A stretch of 32,728 bases of DNA from positions 1 to 32,728 of the forward strand of contig JAIXYI010000053.1 in the NCBI GenBank assembly GCA_027490305.1, read 5' to 3'. Source of the DNA: Flavobacteriaceae bacterium (GTDB lineage: Bacteria > Bacteroidota > Bacteroidia > Flavobacteriales > Flavobacteriaceae). Below are positions 26,016 through 32,728 of the stretch, piece after piece. The notes beneath the pieces were generated by a model. That model was not told where the DNA came from and did not search any database. It saw only the letters and a program-made list of their open reading frames with translations. Each line of letters opens with the position of its first letter. The first letter of the stretch is position 1. The translations under genes and the position numbers were made by a program.

Positions 26016-28139
26016 CTATCCCTTTATTCCCTCCAAATCTAACAAAAAACTGAATTCCTTGGCGAGCTCTTTAAGGGCTTCAAAACGACCGGAGGCCCCG
26101 CCATGCCCGGCATCCATGTTGGTGTCAAGATACAATTTATTATCGTTTGTTTTAAGCAACCGTAATTTTGCGACCCATTTGGCGGGCTCCCAATACTGCA
26201 CCTGTGAATCGTGCAGCCCCGTTGATACGTAAAGATTTGGATACGCCTGCGCACGAACGTTGTCGTATGGTGAATACGACTTCATATACTCATAGTATTT
26301 CTTCTGGTTCGGATTGCCCCATTCGTCGTACTCCCCTGTGGTCAACGGAATACTGTCGTCGAGCATGGTAGTCACAACGTCAACGAAAGGCACCTGGGCG
26401 ATCACACCCCGATACAATTCCGGTGCCATGTTGATGATCGCGCCCATCAGCAATCCACCTGCCGAGCCGCCTTCTGCATATAAATGGTCGGCTGACGTAT
26501 ACTTTTCCGCAATAAGGAATTTCGAGCAATCGATAAAGTCGGTGAAGGTGTTTTTCTTTTTGAGCAACTTGCCGTCTTCGTACCAACGGCGCCCCAACTC
26601 TTCCCCACCCCGGATGTGCGCGATGACGTAAATGAAACCCCGGTCGAGTAACGACAGGCGCGTTGACGAGAAATACGGATCCATCGAGTAGCCATACGAA
26701 CCGTAGGCGTATAAAAGACATGGATTTTTGCCATTTCGTTCGAGTCCTTTGCGATAAACGACCGACATCGGAATACGGGTTCCGTCGGCTGCCGTCGCCC
26801 ACAGTCGTTCTTCATGGTATCGGTTTTTGTCGAAGTCGCCGAGCACGGGTTGTTCCTTCATGACGACCTTTTCCTGCGTGCGCATATTGAAATCAATCAC
26901 CGACGAAGGGGTTGCCATTGATTGGTAGCCGTAGCGGAGTATCTCAGTATCGAATTCCGGATTGGTGCCACTCGACGCCGTATACGTTTCATTGTCAAAC
27001 GGGAGGTAATACGGTGTACCGGTCCACGGTCGAATCTGCAACATGGCGAGTCCGTTCGTGCGTTCCTCGACCACCAGGTAATCCCGGAAAATCAGGAAAC
27101 TCTCAAGCAGGGTCTCGGCGCGGTGCGGAATGACTTCTGTCCAATGCTCACTGCCCGTAGCTGCTTCGGGCGTTTTCATCAGTTTGAAGTTTTCGGCTTT
27201 GTCTTTATTGGTACGGATGTAAAACGCATCGCCATAATGGGAAATCTCATATTCCACACCACGCACCCGAGGCTGGAATACGCGAAACGTGCCTTCCGGA
27301 TGATCGGCTTCCAAAATGCGGTACTCGCTCGTGAGCGTACTGCCCGATTCGATCATTAGGTATTTTCGCGATTTCGACTTCGCAATGTCAAGTGCGAAGG
27401 TTTCGTCTTTTTCCTGGTAGACCATCACCTCCTCGTTCGTGTCGAGTCGGTAACGGAAAACGCGGTCCGAGCGAAGGGTTTGTTCGTCCTGCCGCGTAAA
27501 GAAAATGGTGTTGTTGTCGTTTGCCCAAACGGCACTGCCCGTCGTGTTGGTGATGGTTTGAGGCAGGATGGCACCCGTCTCGAGGTTTTTGAAACGGACG
27601 GTGTAAATCCGGCGTCCGACAATATCGGTGGCAAAACAGGCCGTTTTGTTATCCGGACTCACGGTCATTACGCCCATTTGGAAAAAACTATGCCCTTTGG
27701 CCAGTTCGTTGCAGTCGAAGATAATTTCCTCAGGTGCGTCGAGCGTTTCCTTTTTCCGTGCGTAAATCGGGTAGTCTTTTCCTTTTTCGAAACGCGTCAT
27801 ATACCAATAACCATTATAAAAATACGGAACGGACGCGTCGTCTTCCTTTATACGCGCTTTCATTTCTTCAAAAAGGTGTTGCTGGAACTCTTTGGTAAGA
27901 GCGGTTTCAGCTTCGTAGTAGGCGTTTTCCTGTTGGAGGTACGCGATCACATCGGGATTCTCGCGGTCATTAAGCCAATAGTACTCATCGATTCGGACAT
28001 CTCCGTGTTTTTCAAGCCGGTGCGCGATGCGTTTTGCGACCGGTGCTGGGATTTTTTGTGGCATGTAAGTGGTTATTTGTTGCGCCTGACACGGGACGAA
28101 AATACACAAAAGAAGGAAGTAATGTAAAAGACGACGCAT
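26016..28139 (-). CDS. S9 family prolyl-oligopeptidase-like peptidase (oligopeptidase B type), exported
   Basis: Serine peptidase of 707 residues. A signal peptide (MRRLLHYFLLLCIFVPCQAQ) predicts export. The N-terminal extension carries RIDEYYWLNDRENPDVIAYL, typical of oligopeptidase B, followed by a seven-bladed propeller (about 80-420) and an alpha/beta-hydrolase domain (about 430-707). The catalytic triad is visible: S559 in GGSAGG, D644 in LHDSQVQYW and H679 in DAGHGG. Oligopeptidase B cuts small peptides after Lys or Arg; the phrase RGGEELGRRWYEDGK is conserved in that group. The frame is open upstream to 28181, overlapping ybaB, but ATG 28139 opens the signal peptide. Confidence 0.93.
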   Translation of the reverse strand: MRRLLHYFLLLCIFVPCQAQQITTYMPQKIPAPVAKRIAHRLEKHGDVRIDEYYWLNDRENPDVIAYLQQENAYYEAETALTKEFQQHLFEEMKARIKEDDASVPYFYNGYWYMTRFEKGKDYPIYARKKETLDAPEEIIFDCNELAKGHSFFQMGVMTVSPDNKTACFATDIVGRRIYTVRFKNLETGAILPQTITNTTGSAVWANDNNTIFFTRQDEQTLRSDRVFRYRLDTNEEVMVYQEKDETFALDIAKSKSRKYLMIESGSTLTSEYRILEADHPEGTFRVFQPRVRGVEYEISHYGDAFYIRTNKDKAENFKLMKTPEAATGSEHWTEVIPHRAETLLESFLIFRDYLVVEERTNGLAMLQIRPWTGTPYYLPFDNETYTASSGTNPEFDTEILRYGYQSMATPSSVIDFNMRTQEKVVMKEQPVLGDFDKNRYHEERLWATAADGTRIPMSVVYRKGLERNGKNPCLLYAYGSYGYSMDPYFSSTRLSLLDRGFIYVIAHIRGGEELGRRWYEDGKLLKKKNTFTDFIDCSKFLIAEKYTSADHLYAEGGSAGGLLMGAIINMAPELYRGVIAQVPFVDVVTTMLDDSIPLTTGEYDEWGNPNQKKYYEYMKSYSPYDNVRAQAYPNLYVSTGLHDSQVQYWEPAKWVAKLRLLKTNDNKLYLDTNMDAGHGGASGRFEALKELAKEFSFLLDLEGIKG

Positions 28140-28166
28140 ATGCTTCAGGCTAAAGGCGCAATTTAG

Positions 28167-28174
28167 TAATTTTG
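28167..28174 (+). promoter_or_regulatory. Possible -7 element of the YbaB-family gene
   Basis: TAATTTTG matches TAnnTTTG exactly, 18 bp before the ATG at 28193. The upstream element is weak. Confidence 0.42.
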
Positions 28175-28192
28175 GAAGCAAAACAACGTACC

Positions 28193-28507
28193 ATGTTCGG
28201 CGACCTTATGGGAATGATGGGCAGGCTGCAGGACGCCCAAAAGAAAGTAGAGGCAACCAAAAAACGCCTTGACACCGTGTTGTTAGAGGAAAGGAGCAGC
28301 GACGGACTTCTCAGCGTCACGCTCACAGCCAACCGTGAAATACGGTCGGTGTCGGTTGATGATTCGTTGTTGGGAGACAAAGAACAACTCGAAGACTACC
28401 TCGTGCTGGTGCTCAACAAGGCCATCACCAAAGCCTCAGCCATTCATGAAGCCGAGGTGGCCGCTGCTGCAAAAGAAGGCTTACCTCCTATTCCGGGTTT
28501 GTTTTAA
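28193..28507 (+). CDS. YbaB/EbfC family nucleoid-associated protein
   Basis: Small cytosolic DNA-binding protein of 104 residues. It has the family layout: an N-terminal [26 protein letters not shown] helix, a short beta sheet ([22 protein letters not shown]) and a long C-terminal helix ending in a flexible tail (GLPPIPGLF). EbfC-type dimers bind and bridge DNA. The usual partners dnaX and recR are not adjacent here. Start ATG 28193 gives the family N-terminus; a longer frame from TTG 28172 would begin inside the likely promoter. Its stop overlaps the stop of the convergent threonine aldolase gene. Confidence 0.88.
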   Translation: MFGDLMGMMGRLQDAQKKVEATKKRLDTVLLEERSSDGLLSVTLTANREIRSVSVDDSLLGDKEQLEDYLVLVLNKAITKASAIHEAEVAAAAKEGLPPIPGLF

Positions 28508-29544
28508 GCGGGATTGGAACGGATGGATATCCGTTTAAATGTCTCTAGCACATAATCGTGCATAACCTGTTTGTAATCAAGGTGTGTCACGATGCGTAAT
28601 TTCCCTTTTCCCAATGAGCTGATGTGGATGTTCCGCTCTTTCAGGAGTTGCAGGAATTTCGCTTCGTCGAGTCCGTTTGCCAACGAGAAGATGACGATGT
28701 TGGTTTCCACCGGCTCCACCTTCCCTACCCAATCTACGGTGCCCAGCAAGGTCGCAATTTCACGCGCCCGCCGGTGGTCTTCCGCCAAACGCGCTACGTG
28801 ATGGTCAAGGGCGTAGAGTCCGGCTGCGGCCAGATACCCTACCTGCCGCATCCCGCCACCGAGTACTTTCCGGATGCGAAGCGCCCGCTGAATGGTTTCC
28901 GCATCGGATACCAGCAATGAGCCTACCGGTGCGCCCAATCCTTTTGAAAGACAAACGGAAATGGTGTCGAATAAGGTGCCGTAGGTTTTGGGATTGTCGC
29001 GTTTCACCACGAGGGCGTTCCATAAACGGGCGCCGTCGAGGTGGAACTTCAGTTGATGTTCGTCGCATACCTGCCGTATCCGTGCGAGTTCCTGCATATC
29101 GTAACAGGCACCTCCGCCTTTGTTGGTGGTATTTTCCACACACACCAACCGCGTGAACGGACTGTGGTAAAAATCGGGTGGATTGATGGCTTCCCGCACC
29201 TGTTCGGCCGTGATCATTCCCCGGTGTCCGTCGACCAATCGGCACGAGACCCCGCTGTTGAACGCCACGCCACCCGCTTCGTAATTGAAGACGTGGGCGT
29301 ATTTATCGGCGATTAGCTCATCACCCGGCTGCGTCAGGAGTTTGATGGCGGCCTGGTTGGCCATGGTGCCGGAGGGGAAAAAGAGCGCGGCTTCCATCCC
29401 AAAAATAGACGCTACACGTGCCTCCAGTTCATTGACGGTCGGATCTTGTTTGTATACGTCATCCCCTACCTTCGCCCGAAACATGGCTTGCAGCATGTCG
29501 GGAGTAGGCCTTGTTACGGTGTCGCTTACGAGGTTGATTTCCAT
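28504..29544 (-). CDS. ltaE: Low-specificity L-threonine aldolase (PLP, beta-eliminating lyase family)
   Basis: PLP enzyme of 346 residues that cleaves L-threonine or L-allo-threonine to glycine and acetaldehyde. N-terminal [12 protein letters not shown], then [26 protein letters not shown]84 (KYAHVF) stacking on PLP, D170 in [11 protein letters not shown] and the PLP lysine K201 in [12 protein letters not shown] are all as expected for the family. Length is normal. Stereospecificity cannot be read from the motifs. It is transcribed divergently from prfB with 120 bp between them, and meets ybaB tail to tail with overlapping stop codons. Confidence 0.93.
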   Translation of the reverse strand: MEINLVSDTVTRPTPDMLQAMFRAKVGDDVYKQDPTVNELEARVASIFGMEAALFFPSGTMANQAAIKLLTQPGDELIADKYAHVFNYEAGGVAFNSGVSCRLVDGHRGMITAEQVREAINPPDFYHSPFTRLVCVENTTNKGGGACYDMQELARIRQVCDEHQLKFHLDGARLWNALVVKRDNPKTYGTLFDTISVCLSKGLGAPVGSLLVSDAETIQRALRIRKVLGGGMRQVGYLAAAGLYALDHHVARLAEDHRRAREIATLLGTVDWVGKVEPVETNIVIFSLANGLDEAKFLQLLKERNIHISSLGKGKLRIVTHLDYKQVMHDYVLETFKRISIRSNPA

Positions 29545-29633
29545 TTAGGGGTCAATCGTCCGATTATCCTCTACAACGCCGTCGGTTTGGGAAAAACACG
29601 CGGGCGCCTGTCGGATAATCGCCTTATTAGTGC

Positions 29634-29641
29634 TATTTTTG
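29634..29641 (+). promoter_or_regulatory. Possible -7 element of prfB
   Basis: TATTTTTG is an exact TAnnTTTG match 23 bp before the prfB ATG. A matching -33 element is not obvious. Confidence 0.45.
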
Positions 29642-29664
29642 CACCCACAAAAGTACGTGAATTT

Positions 29665-30763
29665 ATGACAAATACCGAACAAGTCAAAGGTATTGTAGAG
29701 CGCCTTGGAGCGCTGAGGAGGTATCTTTGACGTTGATGCCAAACGCATCGAAATCGCCAACGAAGAAGAAAAAACGCTGGCACCCGATTTCTGGAACAAC
29801 CCTAAACAGGCGGAACTTCACGTCAAAACCCTGAGATCGAAGAAACAATGGGTTGACGACTATGAAAAGGCGGTCATGTTGGCCGACGAGTTGCAACTGG
29901 CTTACGATTTCTTCAAAGAAGGCGAACTGTCGGAAGAGGAACTTGACGCCACGTATGACGCCGCCAATTCCCATATTGAAAACATTGAGTTCCGGAACAT
30001 GCTTTCGGATGAAGGCGACAGCATGAGCGCCGTGCTGCAAATCACAGCCGGAGCCGGTGGCACCGAAAGTTGCGATTGGGCGAGCATGCTCATGCGGATG
30101 TATATGATGTGGGCCGAGAAAAGCAACTATAAGGTAAAGGAACTCAACTACCAGGGAGGTGAAGTCGCCGGTGTCAAAACCGTGACACTCGAAATAGAAG
30201 GCGATTATTCGTTTGGTTACCTGAAAGGCGAAAATGGTGTGCATCGTCTGGTGCGAATCTCGCCGTTCGACAGCAACGCCAAACGTCACACGTCGTTCGT
30301 GTCGGTATATGTATACCCATTGGCCGACGATACGATTGAAATCGAAATCAACCCGTCGGATATCTCGTGGGAAACCATGCGTTCTTCGGGCGCGGGCGGA
30401 CAAAACGTGAACAAGGTGGAAACCGCGGTGCGCCTCCGTCACCACCCTACCGGTATCATTATCGAGAACTCGGAAACGCGCTCGCAGCTTGACAACAAAA
30501 CCAAGGCGATGCAGCTCCTGAAGTCGCAGCTCTATGAAATTGAGTTGAAGAAAAAGCAGGCGCTACGGGATGAAATCGAGGCCAATAAGAAGAAAATCGA
30601 GTGGGGCTCGCAGATACGGAACTACGTGTTGCATCCGTATAAACTGGTGAAAGACGTTCGTACGAGTTATGAAACCAGTGACACCGAAGGCGTGCTCAAC
30701 GGTGAAATAGACGAATTCCTGAAGGCGTATCTCATGATGATGGGCCAAAAAGAAGAGGCGTAA
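29665..30763 (+). CDS. prfB: Peptide chain release factor 2, with programmed +1 frameshift
   Basis: RF2 ends translation at UGA and UAA. The gene is two frames: 29665-29727, then a +1 shift (base 29728 skipped) into 29729-30763, giving 365 residues, equal to E. coli RF2. The shift site is classic: AGGAGG at 29716-29721, TAT, then CTT-TGA-C, where the in-frame UGA (29728-29730) slows termination when RF2 is scarce and the tRNA slips. After the shift the chain runs [14 protein letters not shown], as in other RF2s. The stop-codon recognition motif SPF is at residues 199-201 and the catalytic GGQ at 244-246. This is autoregulation, not a broken gene. A terminator follows. Confidence 0.97.
29716..29731 (+). 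promoter_or_regulatory. prfB +1 programmed frameshift element
   Basis: Internal Shine-Dalgarno-like AGGAGG, a 3-nt spacer TAT, slippery CTT and the in-frame TGA followed by C, the spacing known from E. coli prfB. The C after TGA favours weak termination. Confidence 0.95.
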
Positions 30764-30786
30764 ACGTCTCTTCTGATGTATATAAG

Positions 30787-30816
30787 AACTCCGGCCACCA
30801 TGCCGGAGTTTTTTTT
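30787..30816. terminator. Terminator of prfB
   Basis: AACTCCGGC pairs with GCCGGAGTT around a CACCAT loop, followed by a run of T. The T-run overlaps the stop codon of the convergent minus-strand gene. Confidence 0.87.
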
Positions 30817-31351
30817 AGGGTGCGAGTGTTCCCTGTATGGAATCATCGGAGGTTTGCCCGGTCAACGCCCCAAACGCAATCTTGGCAAAGGCCACGAGGC
30901 TGCCGTTTTGGGTATCCCAGTAATAGCCGTCGGTTGGCACGAATTCCAGCACCGTAATGCGTGGATCGTCTTTGCCGCCGGTAAACCAGTTCTTCATCGT
31001 GGCATCCCACAGGGCTTCGATACGGCTGCGCTCGGTGGAGATACGGGTGTGTCCGTAGAGGGTCATAAACGGTGTGTAGTCGCCGCCCTGAAAGAGCAAT
31101 TGCGTTGCCGGATCGGCTTCGAGTTCGGCATTCTTGTGGCTATCAGAAGCACTCAGGAACCAGAGGTGTCCGTTTTCGTCAATCTCCTCCTGCCCCATCG
31201 GTCGAACCGAAAAGGCGTGTCCGGAACGGATGTTCGTACAGAAGAAACAAACGCCCGCTTTTTCGGCGAGTTCCCGGATTTTGTCACGGGCTTCTTTTCC
31301 GGCGAGGTGGTCAAATTGGGCGTCGGTAGTTTGGGCATCAATACTGTTCAT
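30815..31351 (-). CDS. Pyridoxamine 5'-phosphate oxidase-like flavoprotein (general stress protein 26 type)
   Basis: FMN-binding split-barrel protein of 178 residues. Visible family features are the N-terminal helix (KEARDKIRELAEKAGVCFFCT), SVRPMGQEEIDENGHLWFLSASDSHKNAEL, and the barrel strands that follow (TQLLFQG, YTPFMTLYGHTRIS). The C-terminal half includes ALWDATMKNWFTGGKDDP and VLEFVPTDGYYWD, the usual pattern in this group, which is generally annotated as stress-related with an unknown substrate; it is not the classical PdxH. ATG 31351 is chosen over the TTG at 31372 because the latter adds seven residues foreign to the family. Its stop overlaps the prfB terminator. Confidence 0.85.
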   Translation of the reverse strand: MNSIDAQTTDAQFDHLAGKEARDKIRELAEKAGVCFFCTNIRSGHAFSVRPMGQEEIDENGHLWFLSASDSHKNAELEADPATQLLFQGGDYTPFMTLYGHTRISTERSRIEALWDATMKNWFTGGKDDPRITVLEFVPTDGYYWDTQNGSLVAFAKIAFGALTGQTSDDSIQGTLAP

Positions 31352-31512
31352 AGGATACGTATTTTTCTGCAAATTACCCGAATAGCCACCACCGTCCTTT
31401 ACAACTTCCCGCGTTGATCTTACATCTGCCGCGTCCCCCGGATGGAACCATCTCCTTGGATTGTATAACGTCTTTTGCGAATGACTGACGTACTTTCAAG
31501 GAAAAAAATGCC

Positions 31513-31887
31513 ATGAACGCCACCTCTTTCAATTTTGCGCGCGACCAACTCTTCAACGACCTGCAACTGGCCTGCTTGCAAGGGTCGGGTGAACTGTACA
31601 TTTTTCAGGATCGCGAAGACGGGGCCCTGCACTTCCTTTCCGATGACGATGACTTTCGGGAACGCATGCGGGACCTTGAATCGAATGGGGTGCATTTCAG
31701 TCGCGCCTTTTCAATCGATCCTGAGGTGTTAGAGGCCTATGGATTTCGGGCAGGTGTATTGATGGTTTTCGATATCGACAGCGACGAGTTGCGCACGGAT
31801 GACGTGTTTACAAGTGGTTACGTATCAAGGTACTTCGACTACGAGCGGCTGCCGGATCAATTCGTCGTGGCAAAGGTCATGTTGTGA
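31513..31887 (+). CDS. Small acidic protein of unknown function
   Basis: Cytosolic product of 124 residues with no signal peptide or membrane segment. It is strongly acidic (clusters [19 protein letters not shown]) and mixed alpha/beta; I recognise no family. The ATG at 31513 follows an A-rich leader, normal in this group. The tail overlaps the convergent methyltransferase gene by 11 bases. The 161 bp upstream show no clear promoter. The consistent reading frame and codon use argue for a real gene, but the function is open. Confidence 0.6.
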   Translation: MNATSFNFARDQLFNDLQLACLQGSGELYIFQDREDGALHFLSDDDDFRERMRDLESNGVHFSRAFSIDPEVLEAYGFRAGVLMVFDIDSDELRTDDVFTSGYVSRYFDYERLPDQFVVAKVML

Positions 31888-32521
31888 TCTTACGGGCCAC
31901 AAGGGCCATGTCGCTGGTCGTCGTGCCATCGCCGGCCGGATAGAAATCAAGCGTCTGGAACGTTACGGCGAAACCATACTCCTGGATCCAGTTGAGCAGG
32001 TCGGCCGCCCGATGGTAATACATATATATGGTATCTCCCTGTGAATTCGTCCGCTCGCCCGACTGCTGGGTGGCGTTGGCTACCATCCCGCTGACGTAGA
32101 GCGTACCGCCTGTTGGGAGTAACGCAGCGGCATTTTTGAGGAAGGCGCGGGTATCGGCTTCGTTGAGATACGGAATTACAAACCCAGACAGGATGCCTTC
32201 TACGGGTCGATCCCAGGTGGCGAGTTGGCAGACATCGAATACGCTTGCTTCACAGGACGGATTTGCCTCTTGGGCCAGCGCGACCATTTCGGGAGAAAAA
32301 TCCGTCGCATAGATTGTAAAATCCGGGAACCGTTCGAGCAGGAAAGCCGTGACATTCCCAGGTCCGCAGCCCAGTTCGAGCACACGTGCGTTTTTAGGCA
32401 ATGACGCTGCAAAATGCAACAATGAGCCCGCGTAACGCGATACGTCCCAGAAACGTTCACGGTAGAGTTGGGCGTGGGTGGAAAATATCCGCTTCGCTAT
32501 CAAATAGTTGCCATTTGCCAT
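31877..32521 (-). CDS. Class I SAM-dependent methyltransferase
   Basis: Cytosolic enzyme of 214 residues with the small-molecule methyltransferase fold. Motif I is [16 protein letters not shown] (about residues 47-62), followed by the acidic residue of [14 protein letters not shown], a DVCQLATW motif II region and GGTLYVSGM near motif III. The N-terminus ([18 protein letters not shown]) resembles the helical cap of ubiE/malonyl-CoA methyltransferase-like proteins. The substrate is unknown. The frame is open up to 32656, which would run into the divergent endonuclease/phosphatase-family gene; ATG 32521 gives a coherent start. Confidence 0.85.
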   Translation of the reverse strand: MANGNYLIAKRIFSTHAQLYRERFWDVSRYAGSLLHFAASLPKNARVLELGCGPGNVTAFLLERFPDFTIYATDFSPEMVALAQEANPSCEASVFDVCQLATWDRPVEGILSGFVIPYLNEADTRAFLKNAAALLPTGGTLYVSGMVANATQQSGERTNSQGDTIYMYYHRAADLLNWIQEYGFAVTFQTLDFYPAGDGTTTSDMALVARKITT

Positions 32522-32540
32522 AGCGCTAAAATACGGCTTC

Positions 32541-32573
32541 TTGGTCTTTGACGTTCGTTTTTCGTTATTTTTA
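32541..32573 (+). promoter_or_regulatory. Possible promoter of the partial 3' gene
   Basis: TTG at 32541-32543 and TATTTTTA at 32566-32573 (one mismatch to TAnnTTTG) are 22 nt apart; the ATG is 19 bp further on. Confidence 0.38.
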
Positions 32574-32592
32574 CATACCAAATCCATTAAAA

Positions 32593-32728
32593 TGAAAACG
32601 CTCTTTTTCCGTATACTGCTGGTGTTTTGTGGCCTTTTCGCGCAGGCACAAGACATAAAAGTGATGACCTATAACCTCCGTCTTGACATTGCCTCAGACG
32701 GCGAAAACCGATGGGACCTTCGAAAGGA
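32593..32728 (+). CDS. Endonuclease/exonuclease/phosphatase family protein, exported, partial
   Basis: The window ends 45 codons into this gene. The visible part is a signal peptide ([20 protein letters not shown]) followed by [25 protein letters not shown]. The opening K-V-M-T-Y-N-(L/I)-R and the following D-G-x-N-x-W are the standard start of the Mg-dependent endonuclease/exonuclease/phosphatase fold, where the asparagine binds metal. Exported members in Bacteroidota are typically phosphodiesterases or nucleases, but the active-site half is outside the window, so the exact activity is open. Confidence 0.8.

Noticed and set aside
27480..28127. Antisense frame of 215 codons opposite the S9 peptidase
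   Set aside because: Shadow frame within the propeller region of a clear peptidase gene.
29561..29621. 9-bp inverted repeat (CGATTATCC and GGATAATCG) between ltaE and prfB
   Set aside because: The arms are 43 nt apart and short; I could not separate it from chance without counting such pairs genome-wide.
29665..29730. prfB as a frameshifted pseudogene
   Set aside because: The break lies exactly at the known RF2 frameshift signal and both frames together give a full-length 365-residue protein.
29684..30445. Antisense frame of 253 codons opposite prfB
   Set aside because: Mirror of a conserved gene; its translation is low-complexity His/Phe-rich and resembles no protein, while the plus strand carries RF2 motifs throughout.
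30776..31417. Plus-strand frame of 213 codons over the PNPOx-like gene
   Set aside because: Begins in the prfB terminator and mirrors the flavoprotein; no coherent domain.

Overview
The window comes from a member of the Bacteroidota, most likely a Flavobacteriaceae (Flavobacterium-like) chromosome of roughly balanced base composition. Evidence: a type IX secretion (T9SS) C-terminal sorting domain, LptD and TamB homologues of the Bacteroidota type, many signal peptides ending in A-Q or G-Q, almost no Shine-Dalgarno sequences, and several promoters of the Bacteroidota form (TTTG about 20 nt before TAnnTTTG). This is ordinary housekeeping chromosome: I see no mobile element, phage, CRISPR array or defence island, and no clearly new multi-gene system. 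No gene-free stretch exceeds 300 bases; the longest is 22102-22362.

Layout. 1-6412: cell-envelope genes, with a periplasmic amidase divergent from an lptD-ridA pair, then a secreted CotH-kinase protein with a P domain and a T9SS tail. 6457-9467 (minus strand): a GlcNAc-type kinase, then gap and pfkA, which form a glycolytic pair. 9611-14107 (minus): a very large tamB, divergent from a six-gene plus-strand chain (14223-19430) running tsaD, rsmE, DUF4159 protein, AI-2E-family membrane protein, THUMP-like methyltransferase and secreted unknown. Its junctions are 1-nt gaps or start/stop overlaps of 1-4 nt. 19431-22101: a VanX-like dipeptidase lipoprotein, a small secreted basic protein, tRNA-Ser and tRNA-Pro, a duplicated carbohydrate-binding-like secreted protein, and tRNA-Arg. 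22172-22362 holds two adjacent short tandem repeats. 22363-24843: an MsbA-type ABC exporter with a secreted unknown. 24898-28139 (minus): a cysteine-synthase-family enzyme and an oligopeptidase-B-like S9 peptidase. 28193-32728: a YbaB-type protein, threonine aldolase, prfB with its programmed +1 frameshift, a PNPOx-like flavoprotein, a small acidic unknown, a methyltransferase, and the first 45 codons of a secreted endonuclease/exonuclease/phosphatase-family protein cut by the window edge.

The most informative observations are the intact RF2 frameshift site, the paired 8-bp and 7-bp tandem repeats upstream of the ABC exporter, the inverted repeat upstream of pfkA, the tightly coupled tsaD chain, the CotH/P-domain/T9SS fusion, and a recurring stem sequence in four of the terminators. 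Starts were moved from the longest frame to the most plausible initiation codon where a signal peptide, family N-terminus or overlap supported it; lptD and tamB probably start at TTG and remain uncertain.
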